A DNA stretch of 64,000 nt from Hordeum vulgare subsp. vulgare. Taxonomy: Eukaryota > Streptophyta > Magnoliopsida > Poales > Poaceae. Shown one piece after another: positions 10,672 to 21,257 of this stretch (position 1 is the first letter of the stretch; every line of letters starts with the position of its first letter). The stretch lies in assembly GCF_904849725.1 (NCBI RefSeq), contig NC_058522.1, forward strand, positions 438,927,529-438,991,528, written 5' to 3'. The translations under genes and the position numbers were made by a program. A model generated the notes under the pieces. The model ran no database searches, was not told where the DNA came from, and worked only from the letters and a program-made list of their open reading frames with translations.

Positions 10672-13437
10672 ATGAGGAATCCGAAAGATCCAGGAACTAA
10701 AATCTTGCCTTCCACTATGAGAAGAGGTAAGGAACTACTATCTAGCTCTGCACTTGATTCACCTTCAGTTCTGAGTAAGTTTGCGACTTCGCCTCCTGCT
10801 AGAAATCTTGATATGTCGCCTGTGCTTGAGGATGCTACTTCTGCTGCTTATGATGCTATGCTTGATACTATGCCTGATGATGCTATGCTTGATACTATGC
10901 CTGATGATGCTATGCTTGATACTATGCCTGATGATGCTATGCTTGATACAATGCCTGCTATGCCTGATACTGCTTTGCCACTTGGTGCCCTTGATGCACC
11001 TATTGCTAGAGCTGCTGCTAGATGTGATGATACTTCTAAAACTGTGGATACTATTGAAGTAGAACCTGCTACTATGCCTGAATTGCCTGTTATGCCTGAT
11101 ACACGCTATGTTATGGAGGGAGAGATAGCTGAGGACTTTCTTGCGTGTAAGGATAGCTATGATGTTGAGAAATTACTGCGCAAGTGGAAAGAAAAATCTC
11201 TGAACGCTAGGATGAAATACGACCCGAAGTTTGCCACATCGCCAATCTTTGTGACCGATAAGGATTATGAATTCTCTGTCGACCCTGAGTTAATCAGTCT
11301 AGTCGAATCTGATCCTTTTCACGGTTATGAGTCTGAAACGGTTGTAGCCCATCTTATCAAATTGCACGATATAGCCACCCTATTCACTAGTGAGGAAAAG
11401 ATCCGCGACTACTATATGCTCAAGTTGTTTCCTTTCTCGCTAAAGGATGATGCTAAGACCTGGTTCACTTCTCTTTCTCCTAGATGTGTGAGTAGCCCCC
11501 AGGATATGGTCTACTACTTCTCTGAGAAATATTTCCATGCCCATAAGAAGCAAGCTGCCTTGCGGGAAATATACAACTTTGCTCAAGCCGAGGAAGAGAG
11601 TCTCCCACAAGCTTGGGGGAGGCTCATCTAGCTACTGAATGCTTTGCCTGATCACCCTCTTGAGAAGAATGAAATACTTGATATCTTCTATAATGGACTT
11701 ACCGATGCTTCTAAAGACCACCTAGATAGTTGTGCTGGTAGTGTTTCTAGGGAACGAACCGTAGAACAAGCTGAGATTCTACTGAATAACGAGAATGCTT
11801 GGACAATTCCCAAACTACCTCCTAAGCCAACTCCGAAGAAAAGAGGTATTCTATTCCTCAGTCTCGAAGATATGCAAGAATCCAAGAAATCTATGCAAGA
11901 GAAAGGCATTAAATGTGAAGATGTCAAAAATCTACCACCTATCGAAGAGATCCATGGTCTCGATAACCCGATACAGGTAGTATAAGTAAATTCTCTGCGT
12001 AGGTTTGATGAGAGTGATATTCCTTTTTATAAACCTGCTAGCTTATGCATGGATGAATTTGATAACTTCGTTGCCAAACAACAGAGTTTCGATGACTATG
12101 TTAGCAGACAATTGGAAAAGAATGCCCGTGTGCTTAGTCATTTAAGTGCTTGTGTGGACAGAAATGTCAATGATCTTAAACTTCTGAGTAAACATGCCTC
12201 TATGGTTACTACTCAGGTAGAACAAGTACTTAAAGCTCAAAATGACTTGCTCAATGAGTTGAATGAAAATTCCGTCAGAGTCGTTACTAGAGGCAGTAGA
12301 ATGACCCAGGAACCTCTCTATCCTGAGGGTCATCCAAAGAGAATTGAACAAGATTCTCAAGGAGTTAGCGTTGATGCACCTAGTCATCTTAGAAAGAAGA
12401 AGAAAGATGATAGGAACCTGCACGCTAGTAACCCTGCTACACCTGAGAGTCCAAACGATGGCTCTGTCTCTGACACTAAAACACAATCTGGTGATGAACA
12501 TGAGCCTAATGATAATATCAATAGTGATGTTCATGAAGATGCTCAACCTAGCAATGAAAAGGATGTGGAGATTGAACCTGATCTTGATAACCCACAACCT
12601 AAGAATAGAAGATACGATAAGAATGACTTCGCTGCTAGGAAGCATGGTAAAGAAAGGAAACCATGGGTTCAGAAACCTATGCCCTTTCCTCCAAAACCAT
12701 CCAAGAAAAAGGATGATGAGGATTTTGAGCGCTTCGTTGAAATGATCAGACCTGTCTTTCTACAGATGCGTTTGACTGATATGCTCAAGATGTCTCCGTA
12801 TGCTAAGTACATCAAAGATAGTGTGACTAATAAGAGGAGGATACCTGAGATTGAGATTTCCACCATGCTCGCTAATTATACTTTCAAGGGTGGAACTCCG
12901 AAGAAACTAGGTGATCCTGGTGTGCCCACTATACCTTGCTCCATTAAAGGCAACTACGTTAGAACTGCGTTGTGCGACCTTGGAGTCGGTGTTAGTGTTA
13001 TGCCTCTCTCTCTTTATCATAGAATTGAACTGGATAAGTTGACACCCACTGAAATCTCTCTGCAAATGGCCGACAAATCAACTGCTTTCCCTATCAGCAT
13101 TTGCGAGGATGTGCCTGTTGTGGTTGCTAACACCACTATCTTAACAGACTTTGTTATCTTGGATATTCCTGAGGACGATGCCATGGTTGTCATCCTCGGA
13201 AGACCCTTTTTAAACACCGCAGGGGCTCTTATAGATTGCAACAAAGGAAATATCACTTTCTATGTCAACGGTAATGAGCATACGGTGCACTTTCCAAAGA
13301 AACAATATCGAGTACATTGCATCAATGCTATCGAAAAAACTTCACCGATTCTTATTGGGAGCTTTGAATGCCCTATTCCTCGTGTCAAGATGAAGTATGA
13401 TTTCTTGTTGGGGAAATACACATCCCCATTGAGGTGA
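10672..13437 (+). pseudogene. Gag-protease polyprotein of element A (two in-frame stops)
   Basis: One reading frame of 922 codons is interrupted only by TAG at 11629-11631 and TAA at 11983-11985. Without them it would run from the ATG at 10672 to TGA at 13437. It starts with an acidic region holding four 9-residue MLDTMPDDA-type repeats. The Retrotrans_gag domain follows (about 11130-11900; LKLFPFSLKDDAKTWF is typical). A charged linker comes next, then a pepsin-like retroviral protease at about 12950-13260 with active-site CDLGVGVSVMP (from 12973) and the later motif VILGRPFLNTAGALIDC. I see no CCHC zinc knuckle. Gag would form the particle and the protease would mature it. No polymerase follows. 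The stops could be decay; readthrough is possible but unsupported. Confidence 0.85.
10852..10956 (+). repeat. 27-bp coding tandem repeat in gag A
   Basis: Three full copies and one partial copy of a 27-bp unit begin at 10852, 10879, 10906 and 10933. The unit encodes nine acidic/hydrophobic residues and keeps the reading frame. The near identity of the units suggests recent slippage expansion. Confidence 0.85.
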
Positions 13438-14350
13438 CCTAGTGACTATTCGAAAATTCTCCGTTCTCTTTTGTGATTCGAGAAGTTTTGTCGAGGGGAT
13501 TTGATCAACCCTATTGACGGATTTCTTTCGTTGACCATGCGATGGATGAATCGAGGAGTCGCAAACCTCTGTTCCAAGATTTCACCTTCGGTTGCTTAGA
13601 AGAAAAATGATAGATTTAGTTTAGTTTTCCATGTTTTCTGTTTTAGCGTCCGGTAGAAAAGTACCCTGAAAATCAAAGTTCTCCGAACGCTGTGAAAATC
13701 AAGTATGATTTTTTCTGGAATATTTGAAAAATACTGGGACAAAGATTCTGTCTGAGGGCCACACCAGTGGGCCACAAGCCCTAGGGGCGCGGGCACCCCC
13801 TGGCCGCGCCACCCAGGCTTGTGGGGCCCACAGGAACCCCTCCACTCATTCTTGCTCCCATCCACTTCTCCTACCTCCAGAAAAAATCGTTTCGCAGCTC
13901 AAACCCATGTTATTGCTCCTCTTGCTGGGATTTTTGATCTCTTTGCTCACATCACTGTTCTCTGAACCGTTTTGGGGAAATTACTCCTTGGTAAGTGACT
14001 CCTCCATTGGTCCAATTAGCTTTTGCTCTACTGCCTTATACTCTGTGTATTTTTGCTTCCTTGGTGACCATGTTCTTGAGCTTTGCATGCTGATTCTAGC
14101 TGGTCCCAAGTGGTTTTGATGCGTAATATGGTCTCTAGGCGCTAGTGGGAGTAGTTGCTACAAGTTTAGTTGAACCTTGTTCACCTTTCCTTTGGGTCAC
14201 TGAAAATTTCAGAAAAGGAAGATGTTTAGGAGAAACTTTCATGGTGGTTCCTCAAGCAAGAGAGGTCCCCGTCTTGCGATTCGGGAGCCTGATCCTTAAC
14301 AACCTAGGGACGCGCAGGTACAACCATGTGAATAGCCTTCTGATGAATTT
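13438..14350 (+). other. Spacer between gag-protease and ORF2 of element A, with an LTR-like promoter module
   Basis: No domain is recognisable in the short frames here. Bases about 13655-13900 look like a diverged copy of the LTR U3/promoter section. They share a GAAAATCAAAGTTCTC-type lead-in, a GATTTTTTCTGG stretch, the inverted repeat GTGGGCCACAAGCCCT (13768-13783) / AGGCTTGTGGGGCCCAC (13815-13831), and a following CCAGAAAAAATC. A TATA box at the expected distance is not evident. Confidence 0.6.
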
Positions 14351-15244
14351 ATGATCGAGGCAGGTTTCAAAGACGAGTTTGATGCACTTGTTCGCAACGT
14401 CGGACTCGAAGAATTCATCTCCGATAAATGTGAACAGTATGTTGTTCTCACTGCCTCTTTTATTCGTAGATTCAAATTTTCAGCTGACCATGAGCCATCG
14501 GTACTGTTTGATCCCTATGATAAATCGTATACCGTGGATTTAGAGGATTTCACTAGAATTTGCAAAATACCTATTTGGGGTAACCTCAATGATCCTCCTA
14601 AATCTTCGGTTAGAGATTTTTGCGCTGGTATTACAGTTGGAGAAACTAGAGACATTACGCAAGCTACCATGGAGAGTATTCATTTTCCTGCCTTGCATTA
14701 CTTTGCCTTCTTCATAGGCAGATGCATTAATGGCAAGATTGAGCCTTGTCACCTCTGCGCACCCGACCTTAGTATCCTTAAGAGCGTAGTGACGGGTGAC
14801 AACAACTTCAACATGGGAGCTATTATTGCAAGGAGGCTGAATAATAATGCTATTGATGGGGATTTATTTGGCAGCATCTATGCCACTCGCATAGCAAATT
14901 TTCTTGGAGTACCCATCCGCGCAGGAGATCCCCCGCTCCATACAGCTTTCCTTGACCGCGTCGCTATGACACGCTACAAGTTCCTTGAGAGGGATGATGA
15001 ATCCCTCCTATACCGATTGATAATTAACCGGCAGCGTGTTTTCCATATTACCCTTCCTGCTCCTGCTTTCTTTGACTTTCAGGTAAAACAGAGATATTAC
15101 ATAACCAGAGGAGAGGCAGAGGAGTATGAGAGGGAGGCGACGGCTGCTCGTCTCCGTGAGGCAGCTATTCAGGCAGTGGCTGCAGCGCTCCCGTATAACC
15201 CCGATTATGATTTTGGGTTTCGCCAGGACCATTCTTGGGAGTAG
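14351..15244 (+). CDS. Second ORF of element A, Athila ORF1-like / plant-mobile-domain-like protein
   Basis: An uninterrupted 297-residue frame starts MIEAGFKDEFDALVRNVG and ends with TAG. It has no RT, RNase H or integrase motif. The sequence resembles the extra ORF (Athila 'ORF1', plant-mobile-domain type) carried by grass non-autonomous Athila-like elements; this is from memory, and its biochemical role is not known to me. The C-terminal third is rich in charged and alanine residues (from about residue 250) and may be helical. The start is the first ATG in frame; an upstream spliced start is possible. It stays open while gag in the same element has two stops. The stop is followed 22 bases later by a polypurine-tract-like motif. 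The C-terminal part of a related longer protein is in element F (30474-30630). Confidence 0.6.
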   Translation: MIEAGFKDEFDALVRNVGLEEFISDKCEQYVVLTASFIRRFKFSADHEPSVLFDPYDKSYTVDLEDFTRICKIPIWGNLNDPPKSSVRDFCAGITVGETRDITQATMESIHFPALHYFAFFIGRCINGKIEPCHLCAPDLSILKSVVTGDNNFNMGAIIARRLNNNAIDGDLFGSIYATRIANFLGVPIRAGDPPLHTAFLDRVAMTRYKFLERDDESLLYRLIINRQRVFHITLPAPAFFDFQVKQRYYITRGEAEEYEREATAARLREAAIQAVAAALPYNPDYDFGFRQDHSWE

Positions 15245-17188
15245 ACCAAGTTAGGCCAAAAGCCTAAGCTTGGGGGAGTACGTGTTCTCACAGACTTTAC
15301 ATTCTTGTTTATGCTTTCACTTTGTTAGCCGGTGTTCACACTTTGCCACTGTATCATCCATGCTAGTTTTATTTTCTTTTTCTTGTTTTCTTTTCGTGTG
15401 TCTGTCTAGTTTGAGAAAAACCAAAAAGATTTTCTTTTCTTCCTTTGCTTGTTGGGATCTTTCCCGTGTAAATAGTTTTCTTTTTCTTTGGGTCAAGCTA
15501 GAAGATTTTGGTGACAATGTTTAGTGGCTCTTGCATGCATACCTGTTTAGCTTTCAAAGAGCCATATTACTTTGTCTTCTCCTTTGTGTTTGCCTGCAGA
15601 TTCCAGCTTTAGTCCAATGCACGAGCACGCTTATTATTGTTCACATCGTTCAGTCGTGCAAGTGAAAGGCAATAATGACGATATATGATGAAGTGACTGA
15701 GCCTGGAAAAGCTGGTATGAACTCGATCTATTTTGTTTTTGTAAATATGACTAGCTCATCATGCCTGATTCAACTTTGTTGTGAGAGAAACATGTTTGCA
15801 ATGACAACTTAGAGATCGTAGTTGCTTATGCCATGCTTACTTAGCTAGGAGCTTATAATGGTTTGTCTTGGTTGCCCACATGAATGTTGAGATGACTATG
15901 ATGTAGTATGATAGGATGGTATCCTCCTTTGAATGTTTCAAGTGGCTTGACTTGGCGCATGTTCACGCATGTAGTTGAAACAAAATCAACATAGCCTCTA
16001 TGTATTCATGTTCATGGTGATTTATGTCCTACTCGTGCTTACACTCAATATTGGTTAATCTCAATGCATTTTGATGACTGTTGTCGCTCTCTAGTTGGTC
16101 GCTTCCGAGTCTTTTGCTCGCCTTCACTTGTACTAAGCGGGAATACTGCTTGTGCATCCACCTCCATAAACCCAAAGTTGTGCCATATGAGTCCACCATA
16201 CCTACCTATGTGCGGTATCTACGTGCCGTTCCAAGTAAATTTGCACGTGCCACTCTCTAAACCTTCAAGAAATAATCTATTTTGCATGCCCGAACCGCTC
16301 ATGTAGTGACAGGGGGCTATTGGTATCTTCCATGCTAGGCGTGTTATCCTCGATATGTGTTTATTCACTATCATTCACGAGAAAGGGGCCGGTAATTGGA
16401 ATTCCCAGTTCCATGCTCAAATCGAAAAGATAATTGCAAACAAAACTCCCCCAGGATTGATGTTGGTATGGACGGTACCCGAGGATTAGGCTAACATGAT
16501 TGATTGGTGGTTGGGGGAGTCAAAACTTTACTTTTCTGTTTGGGAACCGCCTATAGCATGTGTAGCGTGGAAGACGTTGAGAACTCTTAGTCATTGCGTT
16601 GACAATGAAAGCATGCCACCCAAAATTATTATCTCTGTTTTCAAAGCTTGAGCTCTCGCACCTGTGCAAATCATTGCTTCCCTCTGTGAAGGGCATGTCT
16701 ATTTATGTTCCTGTTGAGTCATCCTCCTCTTACAAAAGCACCAATTAGAGAGCACATCTGTCATTTTTATGCTTTGCTTTTAATTGTGTTGAGTATGACC
16801 TTGACTGGATCTTCATTGCCTTGAATTACAATGTTTAGTCAGTCCTTGGTCTTTGAAGGTGCTCTGCATTTATGTTTTGCGGTCTCAGAAAGAGCTAGCA
16901 AGATACCATCTATTCGTACTGCTTCATGTTGTTTTGATTGAAGTGTTGACATTTGAGGCTTATTATTATTTGCTCGCTAGTTGATTATACCATTGATATG
17001 AGTTTACCGTGAGACCTAGATGTCATTTGCTTATGTGGTTTGCTTGTGATGTTGCTGAAATTCTGGTTATGAGTTAGACATAGTTGCAACAACAAGATCA
17101 AACAGAGTTCGTCAAAGTTTATCTTTTGTCTCTCTCAGTTTGTCAACTGAGTTGCTTGAGGACAAGAAAGGCTTTAAGCTTAGGGAGT
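15245..17188 (+). other. 3' untranslated internal region of element A with two PPT-like motifs
   Basis: This is about 1.9 kb without a supported gene. AAGCTTGGGGGAGT at 15266-15279 lies just after ORF2. AAGCTTAGGGAGT at 17176-17188 directly abuts the 3' LTR and is the expected plus-strand primer. The region is nearly collinear with bases 1-1718 of element B. Confidence 0.75.
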
Positions 17189-18742
17189 TGATACGTCTCC
17201 ATCGTATCTACTTTTCCGAACTCTTTTGCCCTTGTTTTGGACTCTAATTTGCATGATTTGAATGGAACTAACCCGGACTCACGCTGTTTTCAGCAGAATT
17301 GCCATGGTGTTGTTTTTGTGCAAAAATGAAAGTTCTCGGAACGTCCTGAAAATTTACGGAGATTTTTTCTAGAATAAAAGAAAAATACCTGCGCAAAGAT
17401 CCACGTGAGGGGGCGTGCGAGTGGGCCACAAGCCCCTGGGCCGCGGCCACCCCCTAATGCCGTGCCATGACGGCTTGTGGGGCCCACGTGGCACCACCGC
17501 CCCCAATCTCAGTTCTATATCTTTCGTTTCGCCTGGAAAAAAATCAGAGAGAAGGTTTCATCGCGTTTTGCGTTACGGAGGCGCCACCACATCCTGTTTT
17601 TCATCTGGAGGGCAGATCTCGAGTCCGTTTCGGGCTCCGGAGAGGGGAAATCGTTGCCATCGTCATCATCAACCTTTCTCCATTGACAATTCCATGATGC
17701 TCTTCATCATTCGTGAGTAATCTCATCATAGGCTTGCTGGACGGTGATGAGTTGGATGAGATCTATCATGTAATCGAGTTAGTTCTTGACAGGGATTGAT
17801 CCCTAGTATCCACTATGTTCTGTCATTATGTCGCTACTACTTGCCTTTGCTTAATGCTTGTCACTAGGGTCCGAGTGCCATGATTTCAGATTTGAACCTA
17901 TTATGTTGTCGCCAATATATGTGTGTTTTAGATTCTATCTTGCAAGTTGTAGTCACCTACTATGTGTTATGACCCGACAACCCTGGAGTGACAATAGCCG
18001 GAACCACTCCGGGAGATGACCATAGTATGAGGAGTTCATGTATTCACCGCGTGTTAATGCGTTGGTCCGGTTCTTTATTAAAAGGAGAACCTTAATATCC
18101 AGTAGTTTCCATTAGGACCCCGCTGCCACGGGAGGGATGGACAATAGATGTCATGCAAGTTCTTTTCCCTAAGCACGTATGACTACATACGGAATACATG
18201 CCGACATTAGATTGATGAACGGGAGCTAGTCACATATCTTTCCGTGTTATAGTTGTTACATGATGAATCACATCCGTCACACTTATCCATCACCGATCCA
18301 CTGCCTACGAGTCTTTTACTACTGCTTCTTGCTACGTTACTTTGCCTAGGCTTGTCCCTTGCTACAAGAGGGATTGGGCCACTCTACTGCTGTCACTTTG
18401 CTGCTGTTACTTGTTACTTTGCTTCTGCTGCTACTACTGTTCCTTGCTACTCCGCTGTTACTTGTTGCAAGATTTTGTTGGCGTTAACATCCCGTCAACA
18501 AGGCTTTTCTGGCGCCGTTGCTGGGGATTGTCAAAGCTTTTTCTGGTGCCGTTGCTATCATACTACCTTGCTACTGATACTTTGCTTGCAGACACTAATC
18601 TTTCAGGTGTGGTTGAATTGACAACTCCGCTGCTAATACTTGAGAATATTCTTTAGCTTCCCCTTGTGAGCGAATCAATAAATTTGGGTTGAATACTCTA
18701 CCCTCGAAAACTTCTGCGATCCCATACGCTTGTGGGACATCA
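17189..18742 (+). repeat. 3' LTR of element A
   Basis: The termini match the 5' LTR. It contains TGGCGCCGTTGCTGGGGA (18510-18527), a 17/18 match to the tRNA-Asp PBS, and a second partial motif at 18544-18555. It is followed by TSD GTTAC. Confidence 0.92.
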
Positions 18743-19137
18743 GTTACCGCTTGCTTAACCTTGTGTCAGCGTTGCTAGTTGCAGGTGCAGTTGCTTCCAT
18801 GTGATAACATGGGTTCCTTGTTATATCACCATATTAAAGCTATTTAATTTAATGGACCTATATACTTGGTAAAAGGTGGAAGGCTCGGCCTTTCTAGCTT
18901 GGTGTTTTGTTCCACCTTTTCCCCCTTAGTTTCGGCTACTAGTGTTATTTTACATATTTTGAGTGCTCCTAACACGATCTGGGTTGTTATGGGGACCCCC
19001 TTGATAATTAGATTAAAGCTGGTCTGGCAAGGCCCAACATTGGTTCTACATTTGCCCAACATAATAATTCTATTAATACTGAAATGCATAGGGAGTTAGC
19101 GCTACCCGAGGAGTAATTCAACATAATGCAGGGGGGG
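18743..19137 (+). mobile_element. LTR C1, right segment
   Basis: It continues the C1 LTR after element A, starting with the TSD copy GTTAC, and aligns to C2 from 45873 to about 46265. It ends in a G-run where the minus-strand LTR of element F begins. The last ~1.1 kb of the LTR, present in C2, is not seen. Confidence 0.8.
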
Positions 19138-20607
19138 TGATGACCCACAAGTATAGGGAATCAATCGTAGTCCTTTCGATAAGTAATAGTGTCGAACCCA
19201 ACGAGGACCAGAAGGCTGTGATAAACGGTTTTCAGCAAGGTAATAACTGCAAGCACTGAAATTAGCGGTAACAAGTGATGGTGTAGTGAGGTGAAACGTA
19301 GCAAGTGAAAAGTAACAAGTAACAAGTAATAGCAACGGTGCAGCAAAGTGGCCCAATCCCTTTTGTAGCAAGGAACAAGCCTGAACAAAGTCTTATAGGA
19401 GGAAAAACGCTCCCGAGGACACATGGGAATTTCTGTCATGCTAGTTTTATCATGTTCATATGATTCGCGTTCGTTACTTTGATAGTTTGTTATGTGGGTG
19501 GACCGGCGCTTGGGTACTCCCCTTAATTGGACAAGCATCCCACTTATGATTAACCCCTCTCGCAAGCATCCGCAACTATGAAAGAAGAATTAAGACAACG
19601 ACTAACCATAGCATTAAACTAGTGGATCCAAATCAGCCCCTTACGAAGCAACACATAGACTGGGGTTTAAGCTTCTGTCACTCTAGCAACCCATCATCTA
19701 CTCCCCAATGCCTTCCTCTAGGCCCAAATAATGGTGAACTGTTATGTAGTCGACGTTCACATAACACCACTAGAGTAAAAACAACATACAACATATCAAA
19801 ATACCGAACGAATACCAAATTCACATGACTATTATTAGCATGACTTATCCCATGTCCTCATGAACAAAAGTAACTACTCACAAAGCATAATCATAATCAT
19901 GATCAGAGGTGTAATGAGTAGCATCAAGGATCTGAACATAAACTCTTCCACCAAGTAATCCAACTAGCATCAACTACAAAGAGTAATCAACACTGCTAGC
20001 AACCTTACAAGTACCAATCAGAGTCGCGAGACGGAGATTGGTTACAAGTGATGAACTAGGGTTTGGAGATGAGATGGTGCTGATGAGGATGTTGAGGAGA
20101 CGAGTCCCCTCTGATAGTTTCCCCGGTAGGATCGTCCTGCCAGAGCTCTAGATTGGTTCTGCTCAAGTTCCGCCTCGTGGCGGCGGCGCCTCCTCGAAAA
20201 AGCTCCGCCCTGATTTTTTGCCGAACGAAACCCTTCATATACCAGAAGAGGGGGCCAGTGGGCCACTAGGGTGCCCACAAGCCCTGTAGCCGCGACCAGG
20301 GGGTAGGCCACAGCCACCAGGCTTGTGGGCCCCTGGCAGCTCCCCTCTGGCACTTCTTTCGCCCAGTATTTTTATATATTCCCAAAAAATTCCACGTTGA
20401 TTTTCAGGGCATTTGGAGTTGCGTAGAATAGAGGACTCAGACTTGCTCCTTTTCCAGTAAAGAATTCCAGCTGCCGGTATTCTCCCTCTTCAAATAAACC
20501 TTGCAAAATAAGAGAGAAAAGGCATAAGTATGGTACCACAAAGTATAATAACAGTCCACAAAGCGATAAATATCAACATGAACACATGATGCAAAATGGA
20601 CGTATCA
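19138..20607 (-). repeat. 3' LTR of element F (1470 bp)
   Basis: On the minus strand it starts TGATACGTCCATTTTGC and ends CTTGTGGGTCATCA, a very common Triticeae LTR type. Its U3 carries inverted arms (plus-strand positions 20271-20284 and 20320-20333) and a TATA box at 20237-20241. The left flank is a G-run, so a TSD of Gs cannot be confirmed. Confidence 0.85.
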
Positions 20608-20621
20608 ACTCCCCCAAGCTT
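20608..20621 (-). other. Terminal polypurine tract of element F
   Basis: On the minus strand it reads AAGCTTGGGGGAGT and directly abuts the LTR start TGATACG. Confidence 0.75.
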
Positions 20622-21252
20622 AGACCTCGCTTGTCCTCAAGCGAAAACCAAGATCCATAAACATGTCCACATGTTTAGGGATGAAGGTGTCGATAAAACA
20701 TAATACGGACATGAGGGCATCATGATCACACATGGAACAACAATACATCATAAAGATTCTTGTGGGGAAGTAACAATTCCTTCACAAAGCAAAGTATGAA
20801 TCAAGAATCTTACCGAGAAGTAGCCAACAACAATCCATAGTCATTGAAGCAATTGCAATTTATCATAACATCAGAAAGAGTAAAATAAGAGCTTGTAAAG
20901 CAAATCCACATACTCAATCTTCTCTTTTGTTTTCCACAATTGTTACAACTCACGTGGTACTCATGGTATCAAAGTTTTAGTTGGACACAGAGAAAGATAG
21001 GGGCTTATAATTTTGCCTCCCAACCATTTACCTCAAGGGTAAAGGCAACAATAATAAAGCATAAGTACTCATCTCCAAGTTGATATATGAATATAGATCT
21101 TTCCCAAGCATACGACGTTCACCAAGATGAAGATGGAATAGGGAATTGGTGTTGATCACCATTACTTTCACAAGGACAAAAGTAAAGGTACAAGATAGTC
21201 CCTTCGCAGAGGGAAGCAGAGGTTCTCATGCGCTTTTGAGGTTTGGATGCGT

Positions 21253-21257
21253 GTCCT
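21253..21257 (+). repeat. TSD of element G, left copy (GTCCT)
   Basis: It matches 29584-29588 exactly, fixing the outer ends of element G. Confidence 0.9.

Larger units (their letters stand above)
9041..18742 (+). mobile_element. Complete Gypsy element A (Athila-like lineage), 9702 bp
   Basis: Two LTRs (1553 and 1554 bp) share the termini TGATACGTCT...GGGACATCA. They enclose a PBS complementary to tRNA-Asp, a gag-protease frame with two stops, a long spacer, a second ORF and a terminal polypurine tract. The TSD is GTTAC (9036-9040 and 18743-18747). The element sits inside LTR C1, and the paralogous LTR C2 shows the uninterrupted target site around 45870. No reverse transcriptase, RNase H or integrase lies between the LTRs, so the element is non-autonomous. 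A hand count over the first ~240 LTR bases finds about 13 differences, so insertion is not recent. Confidence 0.92.
19138..21252 (-). mobile_element. Gypsy element F (minus strand), 3' LTR and 3' internal part
   Basis: Read on the minus strand, the internal 3' region (21252-20608) leads into a polypurine tract (20621-20608) and a 3' LTR (20607-19138). The element is split by G: the TSD copies of G lie at 21253-21257 and 29584-29588, and F continues at 29589-30630. LTR segments such as GGGATTGGGCCACT are shared with the LTRs of A, so F is a relative. Its 5' LTR, gag and most coding sequence are not in the window. Confidence 0.8.
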
